A DNA stretch of 64,000 nucleotides. It comes from Trifolium pratense (lineage: Eukaryota > Streptophyta > Magnoliopsida > Fabales > Fabaceae). This document shows, piece by piece, positions 11,240 to 22,518 of this stretch. The notes below the pieces were generated by a model. It was given only the letters and a program-made list of their open reading frames with translations. It was not told the origin of the DNA and searched no databases. Where the stretch lies: the NCBI RefSeq assembly GCF_020283565.1, contig NC_060062.1:30192251-30256250 (forward strand), in the 5' to 3' direction. How positions within the stretch are numbered: the stretch's first letter is position 1; every line of letters starts with the position of its first letter. The position numbers were made by a program, and so were the translations under genes.

Positions 11240-14200
11240 GTCTTCGAACTGTGTGGGTAATGTGTCGATCAGAGCAGGTCTGTGCACTCAGACTGAGTGG
11301 GCATGGTGTCAGTCGTGTTTGTGTAGCTATTGTGTTTTCTTGTGATTAAATTAAATGTGAAGATAGTGATGGTTTTGTTAATAATTGAACTTGTATAGAA
11401 TGTAGAAAATTATTTTGTGCTATGTAGATTCAATTAGGACTTGAATATGCTAATGAAATTAATAGTTAAATTAACTATTCGTGATAGAGTTTATGTGAAT
11501 TCGTAGATATACCTATATGTATATCTTTGTGTGTGGTTCTTTATGACATAAGATAATTTTTGAATTAGTATTAATTCTTGATGATGTGAACCTTGTTGAA
11601 AATCTAATTGTTTTCTTTAGAGTAAGTGAATTTTATGATATGTTTGGCATATGTTTTGTTTGATATGATATGTGATAGATTATTTCTAATTGACATATTC
11701 TTTGTTATATCTAAGTTATAGTGAATAACTATGATATTTCCTTTAAGATGAATTTCATGGATGTGTTGCACAAGTTTTGATTGTTTTATTTTACTATGTT
11801 GATTATCAAGTTAAGTTAATAATTTTCTTGCGTGATATGCTTATGTGAATATGAATTTTTTAAAGTTTGTTGCTATGAAATATTTATCTTTTCTTGTTTT
11901 TATTTGATTCTTAATTTTTAGAATTTGGAAAAGATATATGTTTATTGAATGTGTGTGTGAAATGTTATATTTTGCTTTTGTGCATTTTATGCAAATGTTT
12001 ATGGTTGTATTTCGTAGTTTATCCCTTGTATGCGACATGTGTGTAAACACTGTCGATACTAGTTTTTTTGTGAGAGCTAGTTAGAGAGTCATAGAAGCCT
12101 ATAGTTAAGTATGAGAGTTGAGAATTCCAGTATGAGTTGTATGTGGGTTTAAGATAAGTGGGGGAGAAGATTATATTTCTCTAAGATGTTTGAGTGTAGG
12201 AAAATAAGATAGATAGAGATGTCAGAATGAGAATGTTCAAGCGTTAGTGATGTCCCTTTCAGAGTAGGTTGAACTAGAAGGGCAGTTGGAGAACCGTAGG
12301 AGAAGGAGTTTGTCGGATTGATTGTTTCGCCGTGGAGAGCTCCATTGTTATTAAGTAAGAAGAAGGATGACAACATGAGATGGTGTATTGATTATCGCTA
12401 ACTAAATGAGGATATCATTAGACAATTTTATGGATTAGCTGATCAGTGCTCGTAGGATAAGTGAACTGGATTCGAGATCGAGTTATCGATCAGATGGTAG
12501 AGGAAAAGTTATAAGAAGAGTTATCTGAGTTGTGATTTGAAGTTAGCAGTAGTGGTGTTTGTACTTAGAGTGTGGAGACATTGATTATATGATTCGAAGT
12601 TGAAGTGTTCAGTGATCAAGAAAACTTGAAGTGTTTATTGGATCGAATAGAGATGAACACGAGATTGAAAAAGATGGATTGAATATTAAAAAGGATTATG
12701 ACTTTGAATTGAGTTACTACCGAATAAATCTAGTATGGTAACAGATGCTCTGAGTATTGAATTCTTGCAGATGTTGGCATATATGACGAAATAATTGGAA
12801 CTGACTGAGTAGTTCAAAAGTGAGAAGATGGGTATGTGAGACGACGCTTAACAGTGTAAGATTGAGTATGATGAAGTTGGCGGATAATTTTCTTGAAGAA
12901 ATTGGATATGACCTGAAGGTAGATTTAAATTAATCGACGACTAATGAAGAATCAGTCAAAGTGAAGAAGCGGACTTTCAACTAGATGACGAGGAGGTTTT
13001 GAAATTCTGGTGTAGAGTTTGTGTGTCGAATCTAACCAAGTATAAGAGGAAATTCCTTGAAGGAAGTTACAATTGGAATCAGGACTACTGAGATCATTAA
13101 GTGGAAAAGTATGTTGGAAAGTTTCGTGTGAAACTTTGAAGGTTGAAATAAGATTAAGCACAAATATTGTGGTTGTGCGTATAACGGGAGGATTGGAGAA
13201 GCTACTTGAAATGGATGTCATGGAATGCTTTTGTAGTATTCAGAAATAAAAGCAAGTTAAAGTAATCACCTATCGGAAAAGATTTTGTATGGAAAAGTCG
13301 GTGAAGATTAGTAAGATTGAATTCTTTATGCTTGGTATGATGAAGAAAGGCTTAGCATACGTGAGTGCATATGATAAAGGCTTAACTACACATTTGGTCC
13401 CTTACGTTTATTTTAGGTTTCAATTTGGTCCCTTACGTTTAAAAAGTATCAATTTGATCCCTTACGTTTATTGTAGGTTTCAAGTTAGTCTTTTCCGTTA
13501 GTTTTGTCACTAACACCGTTTGAACAATACACGTGTCAGTGTGTCCAAGTGCCACGTGTATGTCCACATATGCAAATTGACTACCACATATGTCAAAATT
13601 GACGGAAAGGACTAACTTGAAACCTAAAATAAACGTAAGGGACCAAATTGATACTTTTTAAACATAAGGGACCAAATTGAAACTTAAAATAAACGTAAGG
13701 GACCAAATGTGTAGTTAAACCTATGATAAAGGAATAAAAGATTTCAGATATTGTAATCAAGGATGAGTAGACAATAATAATGTGATGGAATATTCAGGAT
13801 ATATTTTGGATGTGAGTATCTTGACGGAAGAAGTGATGTTGGAAACGTTGCATATTAAAAAAAACAAAAAGGTTGGTTAAGTGATGGATTAGGAATGAAG
13901 CAATTATGTTGGAACTCAACGTAAGAAATTGAGATTGGTGTAAAAGGAATAGTTGTGTCATTAATGATGTGGTTTTGATGTGTATCGGTAAGAGTTTGAG
14001 GACCTTATCGGCAACCGAGTATGGCGATGATAAATTTAAAACTATGGTTTGGATAAGATTTGGACGTGAACGTATAAGGATTAAGAGGAATGTAAAGACT
14101 TATGGAAAATCTTGAAGTTGTGAAATCCCTATGGAGATGAGATTTATTTGGAACGTAATGGATTGAAGAGTACTTATGGTGGAATATTTCTTTACAGATT

Positions 14201-14448
14201 ATTCGTTCTTAGGAAAGCACTATTGTAGATTGACAAAGATGGTTTATGCCACCATCATAGTTGTTGTCTATCTATTAACAAATTAAGGGAATGACCACCC
14301 TTGATCTCTTGTTAATGAGTAGACAAAATCGTGTGACCGGAATGGACTAGTTTTGTCAAACTTTGGTAGTGTATAGAGTTTGAGTGTTTTGTTGGAGAAT
14401 CGGATGAAAAGATTTCGTCTAGGGTTGTCTTAGTCTGACAATTTTCGA
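11240..14448 (+). pseudogene. Degenerate gypsy gag-pol interior
   Basis: No long frame survives. Near 12325-12415 the three frames together still read SPWRAPLLL.KKKDDNMRWCIDYR, stop, LNE, which is the conserved reverse-transcriptase block SPW-APV--VKKKDG--R-C-DYR-LN. Near 12460-12495 remnants of the following D-RSGYHQ block are visible. Downstream to about 14440 is presumably RNase H/integrase in decay; I cannot trace domains there. The gag and protease part between the PBS and 12.1 kb appears deleted or unrecognisable, since a full interior would be 4-5 kb. Confidence 0.75.
13379..13721. mobile_element. 343-bp MITE with 9-bp target duplication (Mutator-like)
   Basis: The terminal inverted repeats start GGCTTAACTACACATTTGG on the left and GGTTTAACTACACATTTGG when the right end is read in reverse. 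They extend inward through repeated GGTCCCTTACGTTTA blocks for about 110 bp on each side. The flanks are a perfect direct repeat TATGATAAA at 13370-13378 and 13722-13730. Long TIRs with a 9-bp duplication are the signature of Mutator-like non-autonomous elements. Removing the MITE and one duplicate restores the gypsy interior. Confidence 0.92.
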
Positions 14449-14478
14449 GGGCGAAAATTCTTTTAAGTGGGGGAGAGT
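14449..14478 (+). promoter_or_regulatory. Polypurine tract and end of gypsy pol
   Basis: The sequence GGGCGAAAATTC followed by AAGTGGGGGAGAG abuts the 3' LTR. It is the plus-strand priming tract. The same 30 bp precede the 5' LTR at 8831-8860. Confidence 0.85.
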
Positions 14479-16842
14479 TGTAACGCCCCATATTTTATTA
14501 ATTATTTATTTGTGTGATTAATTGATTATGTGTTTAAATTGTATTATTATTTAGTTAGTTACTAAGTATGATTATGCATGTTAGTTAGTCATAAGTTATT
14601 TGGTTGCTAGAATAGTGGGCTTATGGTTATTAGGCTTGGAGAGAGTTAAATGAAGGGTATTGTGGTAATTGGATGATACCTTAAAACAAGGGTTTTCATT
14701 TGTCTTAAAGAAGAGAAAAGAGAGGAAGAAAGAGAAGAGAGAAAATAAAGAAAAAGAGAAAGAATGAGAGTAGAGAAGCAAATCCCGTTTTCCATGCATC
14801 AGCTCCACTAAAACTTCGATTTCATATTCGTTAACCGTTGGTTCTCAACAAGATTTTGAGGGTAGGTTCACAACATACAAACGCAACTTTGACCGTTGGG
14901 ATTGTCAAAATAAGGTATGAGGTGGGAGAAATCATGCTCGCAATGTACAGTTCGGAATTGGGGGAAAATGAAGAAAAAGAAGAGAAATGCAAGAGCAAAG
15001 AGTAACTTGGAGCTTGAGGATTCAAGAGGAGTGGAGGACTAGAGTTTCCAACATTAATACAAGGTAAGAGGTTGGATTTTGTAGCTATGAGATGGTTAAT
15101 GAGAGGGGAGAAATCACATTTCTCTAGCTCAAACTCTCACATCTCTTTTTGGGTTTTGGGTTTTAATTGAGGGAAAATGGGAATGTGTTATTATATATTT
15201 TTATGTTGAATCACATGTTGATAAATGTTTATCCATGATTTGATGATGTTATAATATGATAAAAATTTATGTTTTTACTTGTTGTTGTTGATTGTTGTTA
15301 TTTGGGTATTTTCATGTTTTGGTAAAAGTAGTGATGAATATTGTTGATTCTCATGATTGATGTAAATTGGTGTCTTCCAAGTGTTTGTTAATAATGTGTA
15401 AATGAATGAAATGTACTAAAGGTAGAATTTAAGTTAACCTACCTTTTGATAGTTTGGAAAATCGTGTGTATGTACCGATACATAGGAGTGTATGTATCGA
15501 CACATACATGTGTGAGTTATGTAGAAATTTGGAAATAACGAACTTGTACCGATACAAGTTGTGTTTTGTATCGATACAAGACCCTGTTTTAACTTGAAAA
15601 TGCTTTAAAAACCTATGTTGGTGTGGATTAATTCTAATTTCCCTAGGATTAGTAGATCTTGATGATTAATCTATGTTGATTAAATTATGATGTTTTGAGT
15701 AGCTAACTAATGATGTGTTAATGATTAAATTGATGATGTTAACAATGATGTTTTGAGTTATTAATTAAAATAATGATGATGTGAACAATTTAGCTAAGTT
15801 TCTATATTTTGTGATGATGATGATGATGATGCTTATGATGATGAAGATGGATTAAGTTATCCATATTATAATGATGATGTATTGGTAGTTGATACCATGT
15901 GTTTGGTATATGCACATTTCATGCATTCATAAGTTGTGTCTATTGATGAGTATCCTAGAGACGATGATCTAGTTTACTGTTATTCTAGAGATGATGATCT
16001 AGAATGTTTTAGAGAAAATGATCTAAAACACTTGGGTTAAGTTATCCAATTTTATGACGATGGGTACCACATGCATTTAGTTGTGTCTAGGTAACATTGC
16101 ACGTATGAGACATTAGATGCACTAAGAGATGAAGGTGCTTCTTACTTGTTATGTGTTAGGTGGCATAATATGTTTTATGTTACTTGATGAATGATTGATG
16201 AGTGATTAATCTAAATGATGATGTGATTAGTGCTCTTGTTGAGGATTAATTATGTGGTCTATGTTTTTCGAATAATGTTGAGTTTATGTTATGTTAATTA
16301 TTGCTAAGTGATGATTGTTTGCAATAAGCTAATTATCTATCAAATGAACATGTTTGATTATGTCTGAATATGACTGATACATGTTTATGTGTGTATGAGT
16401 TGTATATATGCAATTGTTGTTATTTATTCAGTGTCTGGTATACTTTATATTCAGTCACTTCACGGTTGCATTATCTAACCCTCTGTTTTGTGTATATGCT
16501 GAACCGTTGGGGGTTCAGGTTCTCAGGTTGTATGTTTGTCGTGTGATCGAGTTGTTGGTGAAAGCTCCGCTCTGATTGTGACACGGGAATGGTTCATAGA
16601 GTCTTTATTTGTTGTTGTTCTATTTAAATTAAAGGTGTATCTTTTATAAAATGGTTTTGTATAAGTGGTGATTACTAATTAATTTTATTAGTAGAGTTTT
16701 TAATGAACAATGTAATATTTTAAACCACTATTTTATATTTTATCTCTGACTTAGAGTCATTTTAATTTTATTATCCGCTGCGTAATTTGAAAAAGAATTT
16801 TCTATAGTTAGATTTATTTAAATATTGGTTTTGGGTGTTACA
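14479..16842 (+). repeat. 3' LTR of the gypsy element
   Basis: It is 2364 bp, begins TGTAACGCCCC and ends GGTGTTACA. It is nearly identical to the 5' LTR apart from scattered single-base changes, a 10-bp insertion near 15360 and a shorter GAT tract near 15815. Confidence 0.92.
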
Positions 16843-16844
16843 CC

Positions 16845-16961
16845 TATAATATGTCATACTATCTAGCTGATGGTATCTACCCTTCTTATCCAACTTTCGT
16901 CAAATCGATTAGACTTCCTCAAAGTGAACCCGATAAGTTATTTGTAAAATATCATGATTGA
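16845..16961 (+). pseudogene. PIF/Harbinger transposase fragment
   Basis: Starting two bases after the LTR, 38 codons read YNMSYYLADGIYPSYPTFVK followed by SIRLPQSEPDKLF and then a TGA. YNMGYYLADGIYP-W-TFVK is a signature block of plant PIF/Harbinger (HARBI1-like DDE) transposases, normally followed by the A-KD-ERAFGVLQ block. Here the match stops at KYHD. Only this slice is present. Together with the SANT-like fragment on the other side of the retroelement it marks a disrupted Harbinger-type transposon. Confidence 0.85.
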
Positions 16962-17158
16962 AGAGTCCTCGAAACAAATTCCAAAAGTAAACGAAATTCC
17001 ACAATCAAACATAAAAGATTCAAATTCAGAGTTTAAAAATACAATCATCCAGCAAATCCAAAGAACATTAAACCATTATTACATGACAAAAGTAGTAGTA
17101 AAGTAGAAGAGTAGGAGTGAAGTAGCAGCAGCAAAGTATAACCAAGAACGAAGAGAAC

Positions 17159-18697
17159 TCAAGACTCGTTATCCTGCTGGTTATTGAAGTAGTCAGTGAA
17201 AGAACTGTTCAGATTCAAGTTCAGCCCCTCAACATCAAGCATCTCGCGCTCCATAGCAGCAGCTTCCTCTTGCTCCACCCAGCGTCGCCTCTCTATCTCA
17301 GCCAACTCGGCAGTCCTCAAGCTAGAGTTTTAAGATTGTCTAGCCTGAAAGGAAGTCAGCTCCCTCGCCTGATGCGCCTCCCACTCGGTATCAACCGGAT
17401 ACAAAGTACCAAATGTGGGGGGAGGGAAGGTGGACCGATAGGACATCGCCTCGGAGTTCATTAGAGAGGAAGAGTCAAAATAAAGATTAGGTAGACCGGA
17501 GTACTGAGAGATTTCCATCTGATGCAACATAGAGGCCAGCTGATTAATATCATGAGTGTACAGAGAAGGGGGCTGCTCCGGCACCCCTTGTGGTTCATTC
17601 ACCGGCACACCATGTTGGTCCGGATGATTACCATCTTCAAACTGGTTAATTTCTTCCTCTTCTCTTGCAGCGTCTTCTCTTGCTGCATTGCCCTCACCAC
17701 GGGGCACCATAGGACCTCTCTCAAACTTCTTAGTGAAGTAAGATAATGATAAGGGACGGATGGGATGAAGATCACCCTCTTGCACAACCATAGGGACATT
17801 GCTTGCTCTACACAAAGCAGCAATCAGATTGCAATGCCCCAAAGTAAAAGTAGGATTAGGATTGTTGGCCATCTCATGAAGATCCTTTTGCAACCACAAC
17901 CCAAGATCAATGAATCTACCATCAGCCAGCAAACGGACAGCACTAACATTGTCAATTTGAATCTCGGAACTATTACCAACAACTCGCACATTTTTCAACC
18001 AATCACCCCAAGCTCGGTGAATTGGATTGAAACTGGTCAAGCTCAACCTTGTAGGGAAAGAAGCAGCCGAGTGTGGTAGCCACCTTGCACCCGGCCTGCA
18101 CACAATATTCTTCAATTCTTCCCTAGCCGCTAGATTACCATTATCTATCCTTTCTTTTTCAAGGACGAATTCACATGCAGCTCTAACTCGACAGCCCAAT
18201 AACACATTAATATGTTCAGCAGAATAGTTCACTCTAACACCTCTCACCACAGAAAAATACTCCGGAAGAAGTGGTTTGTCCGGTAAATAAGCATTGGCGA
18301 GGAACTCCCTCACCCACATTTGGTTACCCGGATTATCTTCATCCTTAGTCATCAACCTATTGAATTTCCCCCACTTCCTAGACTTAATAGCATCACCTAT
18401 CTCAGCCACCCCCTTTAGCAAGTCTTCCCCAAAACCCTTTTCTTGATTAATAGTAAAAGTTCGGATTTTGGTATACCTTGCTTGATGAACCTCACTCAGA
18501 AAGCGGTTGTTAACCGGTGGTTGAGAAGCATTGCTTCGCCGTGTAGGAAAAACTTCCGGTGGAACTTGTTGGGACCGCGACGATGACCCTTTGCTAGCAC
18601 CCATCTTCATTAATATTTTCTTCTTGGGTGGCTCTTGTGGAGGAGTGTTGTCATTCTTCTTGGACTTACCGGTAAGCCTTGTCATGATGGAAGACAT
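17159..18697 (-). CDS. Retroelement-associated extra ORF (putative plant transposon protein), premature stop
   Basis: From ATG 18697 the frame gives 455 residues to a TAA at 17330-17332. It then continues in the same frame for 56 more codons (NSSLRTAELAEIERRRW...) to a TGA at 17159-17161. The continuation is charged and coiled-coil-like, as expected of this protein's C-terminus, so the TAA is probably a mutation. The N-terminus is Lys/Ser/Pro-rich. The middle (about 70-330; KIRTFTINQEKGFGEDLL, VRGVRVNYSAEHINVLLGC, HCNLIAALCRASNVP) resembles the putative plant transposon protein domain found in extra ORFs of Athila/Tat-type gypsy elements. No enzymatic motif is seen. Upstream on its strand lies a retroelement junction motif (19200-19290), but no LTRs are found, so it is an element fragment. 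Confidence 0.7.
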
Positions 18698-18959
18698 GAT
18701 AATTTCGAATTCCTTTGGTTGAAAGTTGGATTTGGGTTGAAATTTGGGATAAAATGGAAATAGTGATGGAATTGGAAATTGAAGTTGTTGTGTTGTGGGT
18801 TATGTATATGTGAATGATTTGGATGATTGGTGAAGGTTTAAGAGGAGATTGGAGAAGGTTTATGATGAAATAGGGGTTGATAATGGTGAAAAACGCGTGA
18901 TGAACGAGTGGTGTAATGAAAAAGTGGTTGAATGTATTGGGGAAGATGAAGAAATTCGA

Positions 18960-19290
18960 AATTACACGTTTTCCTGTGAACCTACGCCGCGCGTAGTGCA
19001 AATTCTGTAACGGTCAAAAAAAATTCCAGATGTCACGCAGCGCGTGACTAAGCCAGAGAGCTCCTTCCAATTTTCTAGTAATTATGCCGCGCGTGATGCA
19101 GTCTACGCCGCGCGTAATTGCAAGTTACTAAACTCCTCTCTGACTGAAGTATTACGCCGCGCGTGAGTGTACTTTACCTACACACATCAAAACAGAAAAT
19201 TTAAACCATCAGTAGCATGTTGGGTTGCCTCCCAACCAGCGCTTGTTTAACGTCCAGATGCTTGACGTCCACGACCCCTAAGGGTTATGG
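18960..19290 (-). repeat. Athila/Tat-like untranslated segment with CGCGCG motif repeats
   Basis: The motif ACGCCGCGCGT/ATGCCGCGCGTGA or its variants occurs five times between 18984 and 19165. Read in reverse, 19200-19280 gives GACGTTAAACAAGCGCTGGT followed by TGGGAGGCAACCC, a sequence I recognise as recurring just 3' of pol in Athila/Tat-type gypsy elements. This places the 17159-18697 ORF downstream of pol in the parent element. The identification is from memory of the family. Confidence 0.55.
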
Positions 19291-19849
19291 AGAAAGAGTT
19301 GAATGAGTGTTGAATGATTAGGTGGAAGAAAGAGAATATGATGTGGAGTGTTGGGAAGTGAAAAAGTGGTGTTGAAGATTTTGAACCATTGTACATGGTC
19401 TAAGTAGTTTAGTTTCTTTTACAAAATAGAGTATATTTAACTTAATAAAATAGTAGTCCTCAATATTATTATTTGGTTTTCACTACCAATATTTAGTTTA
19501 CGGGACTGTCTAATCTGGTTCGGAGGTTCATTCCAATGCTAGTGCATTAATTAGAGAGACATATTTATCATGCTAGTCAAGGGTTAATTTTGAAATAAAA
19601 CATAAAATTTTAGAATTATTAATGCGAAAAATATAAAATTTAATGAGAAACATAAAAATTTGATGACTATATTTTGTTATGTATATGCTTTTTTTGGATA
19701 TATGTTTTTTTTTTTTTTGTGATAGGATGTATGTTTTTTTTTTGTCATTAAATTAAGGTATATGCAATTATTAAATAATAGATGTTAATTATGATTGATG
19801 TTATTTATCAAGTATTATATTTCCACCACCCTCAATAATTTTTTCTGGT
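19291..19849. other. AT-rich, no gene seen
   Basis: Low-complexity T-rich sequence with no coding or repeat signal that I can support. Confidence 0.4.
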
Positions 19850-20040
19850 TATGTCCTCATCCAAACATCCAACAATCAGTAGATTGACTGAGATGAAAGT
19901 TTCCACAAATACACCATTTAAGGCTCCCATTTGCAGATATATAGTGTTACCGATCAAGATGATTCCACTTGTATCTCTTCCTGCCATTGTCACATGCAGC
20001 ATATACATTTGCCAAAATGACTCTTTCACTTAGACTTCCA
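19850..20040 (-). pseudogene. LINE endonuclease remnant
   Basis: On the minus strand a frame with one stop reads RVILANVYAACDNGRKRYKW and then SANGSLKWCICGNFHLSQSTD. This resembles the endonuclease domain of plant LINEs (NVYAPCD...LWD...CVCGDFNAVRS). The catalytic GDFN is mutated to GNFH and a stop interrupts it. It is a short dead piece; flanking LINE sequence was not recognised. Confidence 0.5.
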
Positions 20041-20224
20041 TTTCACAACCACCACTAAAACATGGTTAATACACATTGAATACTTTGCCTGTGAGTCAGT
20101 ATTCCACATAGTAAGAATCCTCACCGATCTTTGATGGTCTGAAAGAGAAATTCATTTTCTTCGATTCACACAACAATTCACATAAAATTCTTATATAATA
20201 ACATCAACCTAATTTTTTGGTCTA

Positions 20225-20454
20225 TGTTAAGATTTTCATGGTTTGGAGAAAACTTTAGAAAGTCTTCAAGATAGTAAAAATCATAAGGATTCATATTTGA
20301 TAAAAGATGATGAAAATAGTACAATGATGGCTCTTATATAGAGCAATTTAGGGGTTAACTAACTAACTAACCACCTAATAACAAACTATAACAAACTCAT
20401 ATAAACTCTAACTAACTAATAGAAACTACTAACTCATCACCATTATTCTTAACA
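20225..20454 (-). repeat. 3' LTR of the minus-strand element
   Basis: 230 bp, TGTTAAG...CTTAACA. It differs from the other LTR mainly by a 9-bp deletion (TGGAGAAAA versus TGGAGAAAATGGAGACAA) and a few substitutions. TATATAGAGC in the unit may be its TATA region on the opposite strand. Confidence 0.85.
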
Positions 20455-22263
20455 TCCTCCCTCAAACTCAACATTGGAAAATTTTCCAATTTGAGTTTGA
20501 ATTACAATGATTCTCAACATTTATTGTGAAAAAAATGCAATCTAAAATTGCATTGCAGCAAATAACATGTGACCCAAGTCCAATAGGAATACAAGCATGC
20601 GATCCAGGGCTAAAACAAGAAAAGAATCCAAGCTTAAGCCTTCTCCGAAACCTTCAGTGACCAATGAGTATCAAACACAACTAGATTAATCATTGACATA
20701 AGCTAATTTTCATGCTCCAGACACCCACAAGACCAAATTTCAATACTTGTAGGAAGCAAATTGCACTAACTACTAAGGCCTTCAGTCGTTAGGCACCAAA
20801 TAGCAGTAACAAGGTATGGGTATATCTCAGTAACCTTCACAAGTTACTTCATGGCAAGTAATTGAAACCAAATTCTCTCATCAATCTTCATACAAGCAGC
20901 ATTGAAGAACAGTATTGTAGAATTGGCTTCTATATTGTAATAGCCTCCCTCAAACTCATAGTAAGAGAATTTTTAGTATGAGTTTGGAAAACAAAACCAA
21001 AACTGATTAATCAACTTCAACAAATATCATCAACTATTTCAATTCTTAGAGTTGCTCCCAAAAAACTCCAAAATGATGGATGAAATTCCAAACTCAAGAC
21101 TACAATAAAATCCAATAACAGATGAGATAGATGCAAAGGTGTGAAGTTGTATGAGGAACAAGGATGTATCAGAATTTGTACCAAATGCCAGATTGAGTTC
21201 AGAAGGTAAGTTGTGTTCAGAGGCCAAATTGAGTTCAGAGTCAATGATGAACAAAGAAGATTTTGAATCCCTGACATTTGTGTGCTTTTCTTCTGAAATG
21301 AAGATGGCAGTTAGAGACTTCAACTGCGAGTGGTGACGATTCCCGCCAGGATCAAACACAATGACGGCGAATTCACCCAAAAATTCAATAACGAACACCA
21401 AGATCAAACAAAAAGTTGACGGTGAGAACGATATCAAGGTTATCATGTCGGGGAGAGGCTTGACTACACCGCCGGGATCGAAAACAGTTTCGACGGCGAA
21501 AATGGTGTTGTTGATGCGGTAAAGCAAGCTACACATTTGTATCGAAACCAAATCTAGATCAAGGAGAACTGTACCTTCTAGAAGGTGACCAGCGAAGGTG
21601 GAGATAGAGTGATTTTTCACGGCGATTCCAAAATAACCGCGATGAGGATTCTGCACCACTAGATTCATTGATTCTTGAAAAGACCCGTTCAATTCCGTGA
21701 CGGATTCAGAAACAACGAACACGGATTCAAGATTTGTAGTTGAAGAAGCGTTACTCGCATTTGGAAATTTCATCAATTCATCTTTGATCTCTGAAATTGG
21801 GAACGAAAATGATGATGCGGAATCATGATGTTCTTATGGTGTGAAGTTGTTCAAGAAACAAGATATCTCCCCGATCTTGATTATGCATCCATTGAATCTT
21901 GGTTTAACGGGCTTAATCGACTTGATCGGAACAATTTCAGAACGAAAATTGCCGAAACTGAAGTTGTCAAAGGTGAACTCAGAATTGTTCTTCTCCAAGA
22001 TTTCAGAATCAAGATCCTCATCCATGGTTGAAGTAATTGCAAAATTCATCGGAAGTTGTTGCAGTGGCTTAAGAAGTGGCGGCAATGGCGAAAACTTCTT
22101 TTCCATCTTTGATTTCTTCCATAGGTGACAAAAAATGGAGTGAACCATTAGAAATGAAGGTGGATCAAAAAGTACATTGTAAACTTCTTTGTGATAAGCA
22201 ATGGAGGAATTCTCCGGTACCGGTACAATGGCGGAAGCGGGACGGATTCTCGGTGATCGAAAC

Positions 22264-22279
22264 CGAGGCGATGATACCA
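22264..22279 (-). promoter_or_regulatory. Primer binding site of the minus-strand element
   Basis: On the minus strand TGGTATCATCGCCTC directly follows the 5' LTR. The first eight bases match the usual initiator tRNA-Met site; the rest diverges from TGGTATCAGAGC. Confidence 0.75.
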
Positions 22280-22518
22280 TGTTAAGATTTCCATGGTTTG
22301 GAGAAAATGGAGACAACTTTAGAAAGTCTTCATGATAGTAAAAATCATAAGGATTCATATTTGATAAAAGATGATGAAAATAGTACAACGATGGCTCTTA
22401 TATAGAGCAATTTAGGGGTTGACTAACTAACTAACCACCTAATAACAAACTATAACAAACTCATATAAACTCTAACTAACTAATAGAAACTACTAACTAA
22501 TCATCATTATTCTTAACA
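22280..22518 (-). repeat. 5' LTR of the minus-strand element
   Basis: 239 bp, same termini as its partner, next to the primer site. Confidence 0.85.

Larger units (their letters stand above)
8831..16842 (+). mobile_element. Ty3/gypsy LTR retrotransposon, coding-dead, with long LTRs
   Basis: The two 2.36-kb direct repeats begin TGTAACGCCCC and end GGTGTTACA. A primer binding site follows the first and a purine tract precedes the second. Reverse-transcriptase remnants in between are of Ty3/gypsy type. The internal region is only 3.26 kb, including a 343-bp MITE, and is full of stops, so the element could move only with proteins supplied in trans. The LTRs differ by few substitutions and short indels, implying young LTRs around an old, decayed interior. 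The 30 bp before the 5' LTR (8831-8860) copy the 3' end of the internal region (14449-14478). No target duplication is seen at the outer ends (AGAGT versus CCTAT), so the structure probably arose by inter-element recombination. Confidence 0.88.
20225..22518 (-). mobile_element. Small non-autonomous LTR retrotransposon
   Basis: Direct repeats of 230 and 239 bp start TGTTAAG and end CTTAACA. Read on the minus strand, a primer site TGGTATCATCGCC follows the LTR at 22280-22518, and a purine tract (GAGTTTGAGGGAGGA) precedes the LTR at 20225-20454, which fixes the orientation. Flanks GTCTA (20220-20224) and GTATA (22519-22523) look like a 5-bp target duplication with one change. The 1.8-kb interior has only two unremarkable minus-strand frames (21039-21776 and 21834-22388) without gag, protease, integrase or RT motifs. 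It therefore depends on another element. It also contains a second PPT-like block at 20941-20960 (CTCCCTCAAACTCATAG). Confidence 0.85.

Noticed and set aside
8831..16842. CRISPR-like array from the repeated palindromes in the LTR
   Set aside because: Only three copies with irregular spacing in a plant retrotransposon LTR; no cas genes and a eukaryotic context.
17270..18227. Several plus-strand frames of 60-104 codons
   Set aside because: They overlap the minus-strand retroelement ORF and have no independent support.
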